From: Cyanophora paradoxa
Taxonomy: Eukaryota > Glaucocystophyceae > Cyanophorales > Cyanophoraceae
DNA length: 64,000 nucleotides
Assembly (NCBI GenBank): GCA_004431415.1
Contig: QPMI01000428.1
Location: 124,001-188,000 of the forward strand
Reading direction: 5' to 3'
The notes under the pieces: generated by a model
What the model was told of the DNA's origin: nothing
Seen by the model: the letters and a program-made list of their open reading frames with translations, nothing else
Database searches by the model: none
Position numbers and translations under genes: made by a program
In this document: positions 47,401 through 62,400 of the stretch, in pieces
Position numbering within the stretch: the first letter of the stretch is position 1
How the letters are laid out: each line of letters starts with the position of its first letter

Positions 47401-50400
47401 GAGTTCATGCGATGAAATATTGGATCCGGAGCGGCTGACGATGAGCATGCGCAGATCACTTGCATGCTGCTCTCCACAAACGGCGCATCGCTTCTTAAGT
47501 CGGACTTCGACACTGCCGCTAGCGATTTCATCACTTCCAACGCCAGCTTGACTATAAGCAACGGGAATAGCGCCTATGACGGCGGCTACGGGCGGGTGCG
47601 CTGGTTCTGCTTCCTAAAAATGCTCAAGCTTGGGACCGCTATTTGCTAGATCTGACGCGGCGCGATTTTAGGTCAACTTCACCGTCTCCGGGTTTTCGAC
47701 CCTGGCCACGGGCGCGACGTTCTCTCTCAGAGCGCGCTACAGTGAATACACCGTCGAAGGCGCCCTGAACATGTACACGGAGTTCTACACTTTCGGACCC
47801 ACAACAGACTTCAACCTGACGTGTTCTTCGCTCACCGTCCGTTACAAGCAGACGACGACCTGTACGGTACGAGCGAAAAAGAGCTCGAGGATCGCGATCG
47901 ATTGTCCCCGCGGTTACTGACATTCTGCGATGCAGGTCACGCAGACCGCTGGCTTCACGGTCGACTCGTCCTACTTCTACCCCGCCATTGTCGTGGACGC
48001 CTCGGGCAACGAGCTCAGCAGAGCGACCGTCCTGAACTGCACCGGCTACACGGACACGGCCGTCGGGAAGTTCCAGTTCACGTGCCAGAGCAACGCCCTG
48101 GAGCGCGCGGCCGGCACCTTCATCCGCGTCGCCTGGCGGGGCTCGGAGGGTGGCTACCTCCCCCAGGTCGCGGTCCGCCTCGTCCTGCCCATTACGACCT
48201 TCGCCTGCACGCCGACCCGCGTCGCCGTGGGCGACATCGTCTACTGCCTCCTCGCCTCTCCGGACGCGCCTCTGCCGCTCTCCATCATCTACGGCCAGAC
48301 CGCCGTGCCTAGCGCCCCGCTCAATCCGAACATGACGACGTCGAACTCGATCACCTGGTACTCGGGGTGGGCCGTCGGCGCCGGCGGCACGCTCTCCATC
48401 AACGGGACGGCGGCAATCGCGTCCCGCGTCGAGGGCGCGACCGCTCAGCTCGGGATCGAAAGCCCGATCAAGTACTCTCCCGCCGCGACCGTCGACATGG
48501 TGCAGGTGCAGAACATCACGTGCTCGCCGGGGACGCGCGTCGCGCTGGGGGCGACCGTCAGCTGCGTCGTGCACCCGAAGGCCACGTCCCCGTCGCTCCT
48601 GACCACCGACCTGGCCTTCAACCGCACGGACTGCCGCCCTTCCAACTACAGCGGCTCGCCGACCTTCTCGTCCTACACGAGTCTCGCCGCCGGCGCCGCG
48701 GGCACGCTCACGTTCACGTTCACGGCCGCCTCCATCAGCGGCGAGGACGCGACGACTCTGGCCGGATGCGTGGTGCCCATCGTTTACCAGCCCGCCATCT
48801 CCGCCTCGAGGAGCCTTGCCGCGTCCACTTCGTTCGTCACCGTCGCCGCTTCCGTGACCTGCCCGCCTGCGACGACGATCTTCAAATACGGATCGGTACC
48901 AGATTTCAATTGTACATGTGCCGCGGTCCTGTGAAACTCACTGCAACCGTCTGCCTCGCTCAGATTCTGTGCACGCTGGTGCCCACGACGGCGACCGGTT
49001 TGACCATCGGCGACTTCACGGAATCGACCCCCGTCACCAGCAACGTCAGCGTCAGCATCGGCGCGCTCACTTTGTGGTCGCCTGGCAGGGTACGTCGGTG
49101 TCGCTCCTTCTCCTTCGAGCCTCGCCTTGACATCCTTCGAATTCGCAGTTGAACTTCACGGTCGGCGCTTTCACGACCATCAATGACGGCAGCTTCTCGC
49201 TCAAGGCGCAGTACTCGACGAACGTGACCTCTGCCACGACCTACACGTCGACTTACGGCTTCGGGCCGGCCATCGACTTTACGTACTCGTGCACGCCCGC
49301 TCTGCTTGCGTACAACCACACGTCAGAGTGCACGGTGAGTGCGGTGCTCTTGGGTACATTTCCTCTTGCAGCGGCTGAAATTCGCGTTCAGCTCGCTCAA
49401 CGCGTGGGCGCCGCGCTGCCCAACACGTCGTCCTCGAACTTCCTGAGTCCCGTTCTCACGGACTCTTCGGCGCTGTTATGCACCTCGTACGTGGACACAG
49501 CCGACGGGCGCTTCCGGTTTAGCTGCCGCAGCGTCGTCGTCGACCGGCCCGTCCCGATGAGCGTCACTCTGACGTGGCGCGGCCCCGGCGGGGGCTCCCT
49601 CCCCGTCGTCAACCTGACCTTGTCGACCCCGACTTCCCTCTCGTGCACGCCGGCCCGCGTCGCCGTTGGAGATGCGATCAGCTGCACGCTCAGCGGCGCA
49701 AGTCAGCTTTACACCGCAATGACGACAGCTGCCAAGGTGGTCACCAGCACAACGAGCTCGCTCAGCGGCCTGACGGCCTGGACCGTCGTGGGTAGCAACC
49801 TCGTTATCAACGCCACCGTCAGCGCGGCCTCCAAGAACGAGACGATTCGGGCGGCCCTCATCGAAGGCCGGCAGTCCGGCGCTGCCTTCCTCGAGTTCGT
49901 GCAGGTCGACAACGTGACGTGCACGCCGGGGGCGCGGGTGGCCCTCGGGTCGAGCGTGACCTGCCACGTCTACCCGAAGCCCGCCTCGCCGGCGCTCCGC
50001 ACGACCGACCTGCAGCTCAACAGGACCAACTGTGGCGCGTCCGCCTCGACATTCGGCTCCCTCGCCGTCGGCAGCGCGCAGGAGGGCACTTTGTCGTTCA
50101 CGTTCAGCGCTTCGTCTCTTGCCGGAGACGACGCAACGGCCAGCGGCTGCGCCTTGCCCGTTCTGTACGGCTCGAGCATCTCTGCGCTCAGGAGCACTGC
50201 GGCGACGGTGACTCTGAAGACGATTTCCGCGAAAATATCGTGCGATTCGCCCATCTTCAAGTACGGAACGGTGCGCGGATTATCTGCCCGTGTATATGTT
50301 CCGGCGCAAACTGAATGAATCTCATGACCAGGCAACGTGCACGCTTGCTCCCGAGACTGCGACCGACCTTCGCCTGGACGACTTTGCGGCCTCGCCCATC

Positions 50401-53400
50401 TCGAGCAACAAGACGGTGACCCTCGGAGACCTTTATGCCTGGCCGCCGGGGCGGGTCCGTCTCTTTCCTCGCACAGCATCGAGCTTGCGCTGAACTCTGC
50501 CGCAGTTCAACTTCTCCGTCGGCGCTTTCACGACCATCGGCAGCGCCAGCTTCTCGCTCAAGGCACAGTACTCGACGAACGTGACCTCGGCCACGACCTA
50601 CACGTCGACCTACGGTTTCGGGCCCGCGCTGGACTTCTCCCTGGCCTGTACCCCGACGAGCGTGATCTACGACGAGGCCACGGTTTGCGTCGTCCAGCAG
50701 CTCACGGGCTCGCCGTCTGTTTCGTCGTCGTCGTTCCTGGCAGCCCGCGTGCTCGACGGAGCAACGATGAACTGCGGCGCTTACACCGACATCACGGCCG
50801 GCAAGTTCAACTTCTCCTGCGTCAGCAAGGTGTCCGAGAGTGCGAACCCGGGTTCGATCGTCGTCGGCTGGAAGGGCAACGGCGGGGGCATTCTCCCCTA
50901 CTTCAACGTCACGCTCTTCAAGATCGTCTCGGAGATCAGCTGCAGCCCGTCCCGCGTGGCGGTGGGAGACAACACGACGTGCACGCTCACTGCGAACATC
51001 GCGATCGCTCCTAAGATTGCCGCCGGCATCGTGACCAGCACCCCGGGCTCCCTCTCGCTCGTCGGGCCGTGGCGGCAGTCCGGAAACGACATCGCGGCCA
51101 CGGCGACGGTCCTGATGCCCTCGCGCAACGAGACGGTCGAGGCCTCCCTCCAAGGCGGCGGAAAGAGCGCGCCGGACTTCCTGTCGCTCGTGCAAGTCGA
51201 CTCGATCTCCTGCGTGCCGGGCACTCGCGTCGCGCGCTCCGTCAAGGCGAACTGCACCGTCGTCCGGAAGACGGCCTCCCCGGACCTGTTAACGACCGAC
51301 CTGGCGCTGAACCACACCACATGCGCCTCGGGCTCCTCGTCGTTTACAGCCTTCAGCGGTCTGAGGGACGGACCTGCTTCGTCGGGAGACCTCATGTTCA
51401 CGTTCACGGCGAGCCAGCTGGTGGGCACCGGGGGCTGCGGGCAGACGCTCTACTACTCGAGCGCCATTGCCTCTGCTCGTGGAGTCGCGGCGACCGTTTC
51501 TCTCTCCGTCGTTTCCGTCCGCTTCGAATGCCCTACGATTATCTACAGATTTGGCACGGTTCGCGTCTTGAAGCACTGCCTTCTGCCCGCTTGCTTTAAT
51601 TTTAACCCTTTCCTGCGCAATAATCAGACCACTTGCATGATGCTCCCCGAGTCGGACCTATCGCCTTCCTTGCAGCTCAGCGATTTCGACGCTGTTCCGA
51701 TCGTGACCAACACGTCCCTCACCGTTGGCTCTCTGACTGCGTACCCCGCCGGTCGAGGGGTATGCCGTCCGCTTGGTGGCCGCGCCTACCGCCGCTGATA
51801 TCGATATCCCGCGCAGTTCACCTTCACGCTCGAGGGATTCGATGCGGTCGGCGACAACGCGACCGAGATTCAGGCCGTCTACTCGCAGGCCGTCGCGGGC
51901 GATGCTCTCCGCAGCCCCGCGGCCGTCTTCGGACCTTCGCTCGACTTCGTCCTCAACTGCACGCTCGCCGAGGTCGCCTTCAACCAGACGACCGAGTGCA
52001 AGATCAAGCAGCGCGTCGGCCGCCCGCTCCTGAACTCGAGCTATTTCGACGCGGCCGGCGTCGTCGACGGCGGCAGCATGGCGTGCGGCCCGTACACGGA
52101 CATCGCGGCTGGGGAGATCGCGTTCTCCTGCGTCAGCAAGCGCGTCAACCGCCTCTCGCCCGCGCAGATCCGCGTGAATTGGAAGGACCCCGCGGGCGGG
52201 CAGCTCGCAACCTTCCCCGTGGTCCTCAGGACGGTCTCAGCCCTGAGCTGCCTCCCCGCGCGCATCGCCGTGGGCGACAAGCTGACCTGCACGCTGAGCG
52301 CCAACTATCCCATTACGCCGGGCTTCACCCGCTCCGCCTCCTCCCTCGTGTCCGGCGGCGTGCTGTCCAACGTGGGCGTCTGGACGCAGTCGGGTGAGAA
52401 CCTCGTCATCACAGCGACCGCGAGCACCGCCGCCCGCAACGCGAGCATCACGGCCGAGCTCATCGAAGCGGTGGCGGGCAACGTGCCGGTCTCGCCCCCG
52501 TCGTTCGTCGAGATCGTCGCCGTCGATTCGATCACCTGCAGCCCCGGCACGCGCGTCCTGCTCAACACGGCCGCGAACTGCACGGTCAACAGGCAGGCGG
52601 ACTCACCTGACCTGCTCCTCTCGGATCTCGTCCTCAACCGCACGCTCTGCGGCGGCGCCGGCTCCGCCAACTTCACCGCCCTCGCCCTCGGCGAGGGGGG
52701 CAACCTTGTGTTCACGTTCCACGCCAACTCGCTGGTGGGGGGAGACTCGGCGGGCTGCGCCCTCCCCATTCTCTACGCCTCGAACATCTCCGCCCTGGGC
52801 AGCACCGCGGCCACCGCGACGTTCCTCGTGATCGACCGGTACACGAACTTCACCTGCGCCAGCCGCGCGATGCGCTGGGCCCGCCCCGCCACTTTCGACT
52901 GCGTCCTCCAGGCGGACTCGGCCGACGCGTCGAGCCCCGTCCGCACCGAGGACCTCGTCCTCCTGGCGCCTGCGGGCGTCGCGTTCACCCGCTCCTCGCT
53001 CACGCTGACGCTCTCCCACGAGTTCACCGCCGACGCCGTCTACTCGTTCCAGGTAAACTCCAATCAACCCAATGACCCGCCTGCCGCTCGCGCGCTTCAG
53101 CTGATCACCGTGGCCCGTTCGCAGTTCGTCTGGGCCCCGAGCGTAGTGCAGCCCGACTTCTACGGCACTCTGAACATTTCGGCGGTCTACCAGGTGGACA
53201 TCGTCGCCACGTCGCTCAGCTGCACGAACACCGGCAACCGCATCCCCGGGACGACGATGTCCTGCACGCTGAGCCGCGCGGCGGACTCCGTGTCTCTCGT
53301 GCCCGAGGACGTCTCGATCGCCGTCTTCAGAACGGGCAACGCGTCCGTCCCGGCGGTCGCGGCCGGAGGGGACCTGACCTTCACCTACACCCCGCCCGAT

Positions 53401-56400
53401 GTCGCAACTACACCCTTGCTCGGTAATTAATAGATGTCTCAAGATTAAATGATCGAGGTTCGTTGGTTGACGCGCGCCGTGCGCCTTTCGCGCAGGCGAT
53501 ATGGTCACTGTCAGCTACGCCAACACAATCGACCGAGACACCAATCTTGTGGGGAACAAAGCAAGCGGCGACCCTTCTAACAGCCGCGCCATATTCTACG
53601 TGGCCGCTGATCTGAACTGCCCCACGTCCCGCCTGCGACTTGGGGCCAGCACCACATGCACGCTGACTGTCAGGCCAGGGTGGTCGGTCCCTGTCCTCAG
53701 CGACCTCGCCGACTACGAGGTATTCCAGCTTTACCTGGTTCTCTGCGTCTATAAATTTAACCGGCTGCGACCTCAGGTCACGGGCGATGACCTTCTGAAT
53801 GCGTACGGGTCGATTCCAGTCACCGGAAGCACGCTGACATCGATCACGTTCACGGCGACGAACGCCGGGCTGAAGTCGACCATCAAGGTTTATTACAGCT
53901 CGTCTGTCAGCAGCGTCCGAACTGCTCTCGACACGTCCTTCGACGTGCGAAATTTCTTCGAAACTGTTGCTGCCGGCGAGTTCTTTGACTGCGCCATGGC
54001 GCGCGCGCGCGCAGCTCACCGTGATTGCGACGCGCGCCACGAACCCGGTCACCTGCGACAAGACCCGCATCGCCGTGCAGGGCGTCGCGCGGTGCACTCT
54101 GTGGAAGAGCGACAGCTCCGCGCCGTTCACCGGCGAGGACTTCGTCGACCAGTACCTCTCGCCGGCGTCGGCTCGCAATCCCGTCGTCACGGCCGGCAAC
54201 CTCGAGTTCGACTTCGAAACGACGCTGGCCAACGGGTCCGCTGATTTCTTCTCATTTCTAGGAAAACTGTATCTGAGTGCTTTCGTGTCAGGCCCATGTT
54301 TACATACACGCTCTCGTACGTGGCTTCGATTGGTGGGGGCTTCGCGGGGTCGACCAACATTAGCATCATCAAGGCGGACCTGCACTGCAGCCCGCAGCGC
54401 CGCGGCCCCAACACGACTTTCTCCTGCTCCGTCACTCCAACGGCGACCAGCGCGCCTCTTTTATTGTCGGATATTGCCGCTCCGTCCACCAATTCGTCCA
54501 TGATGATTCTGGGTCCGGCGCGCGTCAGCGCGAAGAACTCTTCTATTCTCGTTTTTGAGGGCAACACCATCGACGCGACCACCGCTTCGATATACCTGTC
54601 TTACAGCACGGAGGTACGAGAGCCAAAGACATTCGGGAATAGTTTGCTGACGGAAGAATGCTCACTCAGATGGGCGGAGCGCCGCTTGGAGCCTTCGTGT
54701 AAGCGTCTTTTCGACCTTGCGCGCGCGAAGAGTTTGCGACTGATCCCGCGTCGCAGAATGGCGGTCGTCGGAGCGCGCCTGAACTGCAATCCGCGCGTCC
54801 GTGCCGGCTCGCGCATCCAGTGCCAGATCCTTCGCGCGCCAGACTCGCCGGCGCTCACCACATCCGATGTCTTCGTGGCCGTCTACCGCATCGGCTACCG
54901 CCAGCTCTCCAACCGCCGCGCCTTCTCGCAGTCCGGCGACCACCTGCAGACGACGCTGCGCATCCCGCCGGCCCCCCTCACCGGCGAGGTCGGGCACGTG
55001 AGCGTCAACTACGGCGGCGGCTCGCTCGGCACCTTCTACGTGAGCTCACCGTGCCTTTTTACAATGAGCTATATCTTATAATCAATTAGTTTCTTAGCTC
55101 ACTATGCCTTCTTAGCGTTACCTGTACCTCCTCAAAATCTAACCGGCCCCGCGCGCCGCAGCCGATCGCCACGCTGAACTCCAACTTCACGGTCGTCTGG
55201 GGCACGCTCACCTGCAAGCAGCCCCGGCGCCGCGTCAACTCCATCGAGAGATGCCTCGTCAACCGCGCAGCGATCTCGTCCCCGCTCGAGCCGACGGACA
55301 TCGACGTGCCCACGATGCGCGGCCAGATTTCCGACCCCACCGTGCCGGTTGTGAACAACGGTTCGCTTGAGATCAACGTGACGATGTCGACGTACGGCAC
55401 GGTATCGCTGTCCACCTTCTGGTCAGCCTCTGTGGACGCGGACAAGGAGCAGATCCCGTCGACCGTGAACGTCACCGTGCTCGACGGGCGCGCCTCGTGC
55501 TCCCCGAGCCGCATCGCCGTCGGCGCGAACGTCAGCTGCGTCGTGCTGCCGAACGCGGGGTCGGCGGACCTGCTGGTCGAGGACGTCAAGCCGGCGCCCG
55601 TGCCCGGCGGCTACATCTCCACCGGCGACCTGGTCCCGGTGAACGGCAGCATCACGTTCAGCGCCCTTGCTGTGACCGCGAAGGACGCCGTGCCCGTGTC
55701 CGTCTCCTGGAGCGACGGGCTCGACGGCGGCGAGCTCGCGGCGCAGCTCGTGGATGTCGTTCGGGCGGACTTCGCGTGCCTCCAGCGCGCCCGCGAGTCG
55801 CTCGCGGCGCCCTGCACTCTGACGCCGGTCGGGCAGTCCCCGGCCCTGCTCGGCTCCGATTTCTACGCCCCGGTCCCGTCGAAGGCCGGCGCGTTCTCGG
55901 GCTACGCCGCGGGCGACAGCGGGATCCAGGCTTTCACGTTTGCCACGGCCGCGCTCGTTCCGTCCGTCTCGCTCTCCATCTCGTACAACGCGTCCATCCA
56001 GCCGTCGCTGCCGGACCTCCAGGCGGACGGCTCCCCGCAGACGATCATTTTCGTCGGCGGAGTCCTGTCGACGAACACGTCCCGCGTCGCCGTCGGGACC
56101 ACGGCGCACGTTTTCATCGCCAAGAAGGAGAACTCTTCGACGCTCGCCCTCTCCGACTTCGACGATCCCTCGTTCTCGCCTCTGCTCACCGAGGGCGCGG
56201 CCGCCATCTCTCGCGGCACCACCGACTCCGGGCTCGCTTACGCGTACACGATGACCGTCCCTGGCCGTACGGTCGCTTTGGCTAACTTCAGCTCCTCCGT
56301 CGGCGGCGGCCCCGTGGTGATGGACGTCGATCCCGCGATCACCGTCCTTGGTGCGAACCTCACCTGCTCGAGCCGTCGAGTCGCCGTCGGTACGGCCATC

Positions 56401-59400
56401 GAGTGCCACATCGCGCTCATCGGAGACTCGCCCAAGCTGTCGCCGGACGAGCTCGTCGTCTCCGTCACGCCCAGCGCCGCCGTCACGAACGACTCGCCGG
56501 CGCTGGCCAACGCCACCGACTCCGCGTTCCTGTACTCGTTCGTCGTGAACGTCGTCGCGCCGACAGCGGACGCCAGCATCTCCGTCCGCTACGCGGCGTC
56601 GATCGATCCCGAAACGCGCCACATCGCGTCGTCCCCGGCGCAGTTCGTCGCCATCGGTGAGCGTCCCTCCTCGCAACTTGAAGGTCGCCATTGATGCGTG
56701 CACGTGCGCTTGCAGGCGCTGACATGACCTGCTCGCACAACCGGCTGCGGGTCGGCGCGATCTCGACTTGCGACATAGCGAAGCGCACAGACAGCCCGGA
56801 CCTCCTCCTGTCGGACTTCACGCTCGTGAACAATTCGGCGGGCTCCTACGGCGCGGCATCTACCACGGCCGGCGGTGGCTTGAGCTTTGACTACACTTCT
56901 GAGGCCGTAACCGATGACAACGGGGCCACAATCCTGGTTCGCAATTCAGCGACACTACGTATTATACGTAATTGCCGTGCATTTACCGTGGTCTAGGTCC
57001 GCTATGCTCCGGCTCTCGACGAAGCTGCCAGCGTGATCGGAGGTGGAAACGTCACCGTTGTCATCATCGATGTCTCGTGCGTGTCTCTTTAGCTCGATCG
57101 CGAGCTCCGATCTCAAAGTGCTCTCTTGACCCCTCTTGCAATTGCTGCAGAGCGGCCTGCGACCTCTACCGCGCGGCCTTGGCGGTTTCGTTCAACTGCA
57201 CGTTGACGCGCGTCGACGGCAGCGCCGCCATCTCGGCCGCGGACTTCGGTGCCGCCTCCGTCGACCCGGCGGCCACCGCGGCGCTCTCGTCCTGGACGGC
57301 CACCGGCTCCGAGACCGACCCCGAGCTCTACGTGACGGTCACGACGGCGGCCGCGGCGACCAACGCCACGCTCACCTTCCCGTGGGCCAGCGCCGTCGGC
57401 GGCGGCTCGAAGACGACGCTGCTGAACGTCGTCGCCGGCAACGTGACCTGCGACAGGCTCCGCCTGGCGCTCAACGCGACGACGCGCTGCACCATCGGCC
57501 GCGTCGGCAGCTCGCCCGCGCTCGACGTCGCGGATTTCTTGGCGCTGGCCGCCAGCCCCGCGGACCTCGGCGAGTTCTCGGCGCTCTCGGCGGCGGACGG
57601 CGGAACGGTCGCCTTTACGTACCGCGCCCTCCTGCCGACGACGGAGCAGACGGCGTTCATCGTGAAGTATGCGGCCGCGGTGGACCCGTCGCAGCGAGAC
57701 GTGAACCCCACGAGCGTCAGCGTCGTGGTCCTCTCCGCCAGCCTCGTCTGCACCCCGGACCGCCGGGCCATCAACGCGCCGTTCTCCTGCTCTCTCAGCT
57801 CGCGCAACGACACGTGGCCGACCCTGTTGCCCGAGGACTTCGCCGCGCCTGCGATCAGTCCGGCGGGGGCAACGTTCACGCCGCTCGTGTCGGCCGGCGA
57901 CGCGGTCAACTTCACCGTCGCCGCGACCGTCCAGAGCCTCTACCCGAACCTCACGGTCTCCTGGAGCAGCGCCGCGCACGACCTCGCGGACGTCCCCGCC
58001 GTCGCGCCGTACCCGCTCACCGTCCTCTCCGCGAACGTCTCCTGCACGGGCCTGCGCCAGACGCTCGGGCACACGATCTCGTGCACGATCACGAGTCTGG
58101 ACCTCTCGCCCTGCCTCCTGATGCAAGAGCTGGCGGTCGACGTCCAGCCAGCGGGTGTCGCCACGCTCTCCAGCCTGTCGAGCCGCGGCCCCGCCGCCCA
58201 GTGCCTGTTCCTCGGAGAGAACGACACCGACACGGGCATGTACGCTTTCACGGTCACAAGCACCAACCTGACGGACAGCGGGAAGATCGTCGTCCGCTAC
58301 GCCTCCGCAATCGACCCGAGCACGGCAGTCGTGCAAGAAGTTCCGTTCGTCGTTGTCGGGGCGGACCTCGCGTGCACAGATCTCAGGCGCCGCCTGGGGG
58401 CCAGCGTCTCGTGCGAGCTCAAGAAGCAAGGCGGGGGCCCGGACCTCCTCGCCTCCGATTTCGAGCTGCTCCCGTGCAGCGCCGGCACGTACGGCAGCGT
58501 CACGCCGACGGCTTCGGGCGGCCTGCAGTTCCAACTGACCGCCACTGCGACCACGCCGGACGACGGCGCCCCGCTGGCAGTTCGCTTTGCGGCGCTGGCC
58601 GACGCGAACCAGACCCAGCTCGCGGCCTTCAACGTCGTCGTCATCGCTGCCAACTTCTCGTGCAGCAAGCCGCGCATCGCGGTCCAGTCGCCGTTCAACT
58701 GCTCCGCCTTCGCGCCTCTGCCCGGCAACAGCACCGCGACGCTCTCGCCATCCGACTTCGCCGCGCCCGTCCTCGTCCCTGCTGGATCCTTCGTCGCCGA
58801 CCAGTCCGGGTGGTTCGTACATGGCACGAACGAGCTCTACCACCGCTTCACGTCGGCGACTCCCGGGGCGGCGGCTGTCGTGTGGCTGTCCTGGGCGGCA
58901 TCCGTCGGAGGCGGATCGACGGAGGTTCTCGTGGACGTCATCGAAGCTCGGCTCGTCTGCACGACGCCGCGCCGGGCGGTCAACGTCTCCGCGCCCTGCC
59001 TCCTCGCCCGCGTGGGCGACTCCCCCGCGCTCCAGCTCGCGGACTTCCTGCAGCCAGGAGCGTCGCCGGCCGGGTTCGGCGTCTTCGGCGCGCTGGCCGT
59101 CGAGGCGGACGGCAACGTCTCCCTCTCCTACACCCCGCTGCGCCTCACGCCGACGACCGTGCTGTCCGTCCAGTACTCGTTCGCCGTGGACGACAGCGTG
59201 GCAGCCGTCACGGACTCTGGGTTCAACCTGGCGACCCTGGGGGCGCAGATCTCGTGCCCGGCGCGGCGCGCGATCGGCGCAACGCTGTCGTGCACAGTGT
59301 CGGCCGCCACGGATTCCGCGCCCCTGCAGGACGGCGACCTCATCGCCGCCTCGTACAGCCCGTCGGGCACGGTGTCGAACGTCTCCGCCCCCGCGTTCGC

Positions 59401-62400
59401 CGGGCCCTCGGCGCTCGTCACGGCCGTCATCGCCAGCACAGTCACCAACGTCACGGTCGTGCCGCGCTGGAGCGCCGCTGTTTCCACCGACTCGCATGCA
59501 TCGATGACCGGCATCGCGGCCAGCGTCGCGGTTGTAGGTCGGTTCTAGATCTATTACCTTTTTTGCGTGCATTCTGCAGGCGCAATCTCACCGCCTGCGC
59601 GTCAGACGCGACGCTCGTGTGCGGCGGCGTCGAGGTCGAGATCGGAGGCACGCTCTCCTGCAGCATTCAGGCCGTCTCTCCGTCCGTCATCCAGTTCAGC
59701 GACTTCCAGGGCCCTGTCTTGGACGCGACCTCCCTCGTGAGGAGGAACGTGCTGCAGCAGTTCGACTTCGCCGACGTGTCGGCCCTCGCGGTCGACGACA
59801 GCGGCCGTATCGCGCTCACCATCACGGGCCGGCGGCTCACGGAGCAGGCGATCGCGAGGGTTTCGGTCTCCTACGCCACAGCCGTCGACCCCTCGGGCTC
59901 GAGCCGGCTCATTCGCGAGGCCCCGCGCCGATTCCAGGTCACAGGGGCGATGCGTGTCGTCAGCTCCCGCTTCCTCGACAATGCGTTCCAAATTCAAATC
60001 GTCTTCACCGCCCCGGGCGCCGCCAGCGGCAACACGGAGGCCTTCCCGTCAGGAAACTACTTCACCGCCGACGGCGTGATCCTGCTCGGCGAGGGCGCGA
60101 CCTGCGCGTGGACCGCGCCGGCCGTCCTCACGTGCGACTCGACGGCCAACGCCACCATCATGCCCGGCGACCGCCTCGTCTTCCGCGCGCCGGTCGTCTC
60201 CTCCGACGGCACCGGCCGCTCCTTCTCCGGCTTCGTCATCATCGGGCCGCCCCTGAACCCGCCCGTGCCCGCCATCAACATCGACTACGTCCCGAGCGTC
60301 GGCTCCTGCCGCCTGGTCAAGGTCAAGGTCGTCCGCGTCTCTGGCGTGGCCCTCCGCGGGGCGCGCATCCGCTGGGCCTGCGCGGACAATGCCACCTGCG
60401 ACCTCTCCACCCGCGTCCAGGAGGGCATCGACGCGGCCAACAGGGGCAACAGCGCGCAACTGTCGATCTCCTCGCAGATCCCGACGGAGCAGACGTACAC
60501 CTTCTCGATATCGGCCTCGAACTTCCTCGGGGTCACCTCGAGCGTCGTCGTCTCCGTGTTCAAGTCCGCCGGGCTCCCGCCGACTCTGCAGGTCCGCGCC
60601 TCGAACTGACGCTGTCTAAATCTGGGGCCCATGTATCTGATCATGACGTTTCCTCTCGCTTAGATTGACGGCGGCTCGACGGTGTACACCCGCACGCCTG
60701 ACCTCACCACCATCAAGTGAGCTCATATTCGCGAGCTCTCAGTTCTATAGCATACCTAGGCCTAGATTTGTTGGACTCCCGCTTATCTCGACCGCTCTTC
60801 AGGGTGATCGCACTTCGCACCCAGTGCGAGACGGTACGCCGCGCACGTCGCACGCTGTCAAGAAAGACGACGTGTGCTGATTGTGCATCGCAGGACGATC
60901 CGGCCTTCTTCGTTGTTCAGCAGGACGATTTCCGCTGGTTCCGATCCGAGGGTGCGTGCCTTGTCTTTCTGTTTGGAGCAGAGAAGTTTTGACTGAATCT
61001 TTCTTCGGGCAGGCATTGACGTCGCCTGGCTCCCCCCCAGCTCGCTCCAAGCGCTGCTCCCAGCCTCGGTCGCCCTGGACAAGCCTGCGATCACGATCCC
61101 GCGGGGAACACTGCCGCCAGGAGAGGTCTACACGCTGACCATGGCGGCTGTCGACACGCTGCAGCAGCCGCCCACGCGAGCTTCGATTAACGTTACCGTA
61201 ATTGTTGCCAGGCAGCCTGTGGATGCTATCATCGCGGGCGGTGCATTTTATTTTTCATGCATCATCAACAGCAATTCCAAGCTCACTCGTCCGGTCCACT
61301 GGCGCAGGCGATCATGTCGTCTCGCCGTTCAGCACGTTCACGGCCGTGGGGACCCTGTCGCATGACCCCGACTACACGCCGGGGCGCTCGGCCGCCGGGA
61401 CCTCCAGCGTGCTGTTCTTCACGTGGATCTTCACCGGCGCGGACGGCCTGCCCGTGCACCGCACGCAGCGGACGACGGACTCTGTCCTATCGATCACGCC
61501 CGCCGACGCTGGGCTCAAGCAGAAGACCGCGTACACGCTGACGCTGCTGGTAGAGGCCGAGCGCTCGGGCGTCGCTGCAGAGTTCCTCTACGCGAACGAC
61601 ACTGCGTCGATCAGCGTCCAGGTCGCATCCGCGTCCACGCCCATTGTCAAGGTTCGCACAGACAAAATAATACAAGTACTGTAGGCTGCAGACGTGACCC
61701 TGTCGCCACAGATCACGGACGTCTTCCCCGCCGATCTCCTGTACGTCACGAAGTACCCCATCCAGATCCGGTGCTCGGCGATCCAGCCGGGCAACGCGAA
61801 GTCGGACAGCGAGATGCGCTTCGTCTGGAGCGCGCCGGGAGGGGAGCGGGAGCTCGCCAACCTCTCGTCGGTCACGTCGCGGAGCACGCTCGGCGCCCAC
61901 TCGATCTCGACCATCTTCATCACCGAGGAGTTCGGCCTGCACCGCGACCGCCTCTACGGCATCCGCTGCTCGGCCTACAACGAAGCCAGCGGCGCAGAAT
62001 CTGCTGGTGCGCACTAGAACTGCAGCTATTCGCTGCAATGCGCACTCGCTGCGCACTCCGACGCCTGAGCGGTGCGATCAGGGTCGGAGCAAATCTCCGT
62101 CCGCGTCATTTCAGGCCCGAAACCGGGCGAGTGTGCCGTGGTCCCGTCGTCCGGCGTCGCTCTTGAGACGCAGTTCGTCGTCACCTGTTCCGGCTGGAAC
62201 GCCGCCTACTCCGAAGACGCGAGCCTTCGCTACCAACTGAAGGTCTAGATCTTGCTCAAAAAGCTTCCTTTCCGGTCGAAATTGATCGACACTCATCGCA
62301 ATTCGATCGCATGCAGATGGTTACGCCGACCGGCTCCCTTGCGACGCTGACGCAACCGCGCTCGGCTCCTATCATGCGCACGTGCGCAATTGCATATGAT

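Noticed and set aside
47672-53060. The repeat array as an assembly duplication artefact
   Set aside because: Copies differ in length, in intron sequence and at many codons while keeping the reading frame, so they are genuine diverged duplicates.
57113-59572. An 819-codon open frame on the minus strand inside the giant gene
   Set aside because: It is antisense to long exons with the clear repeat pattern, its product is Arg/Gly/Asp-rich with no recognisable fold, and such frames are expected opposite GC-rich coding DNA.
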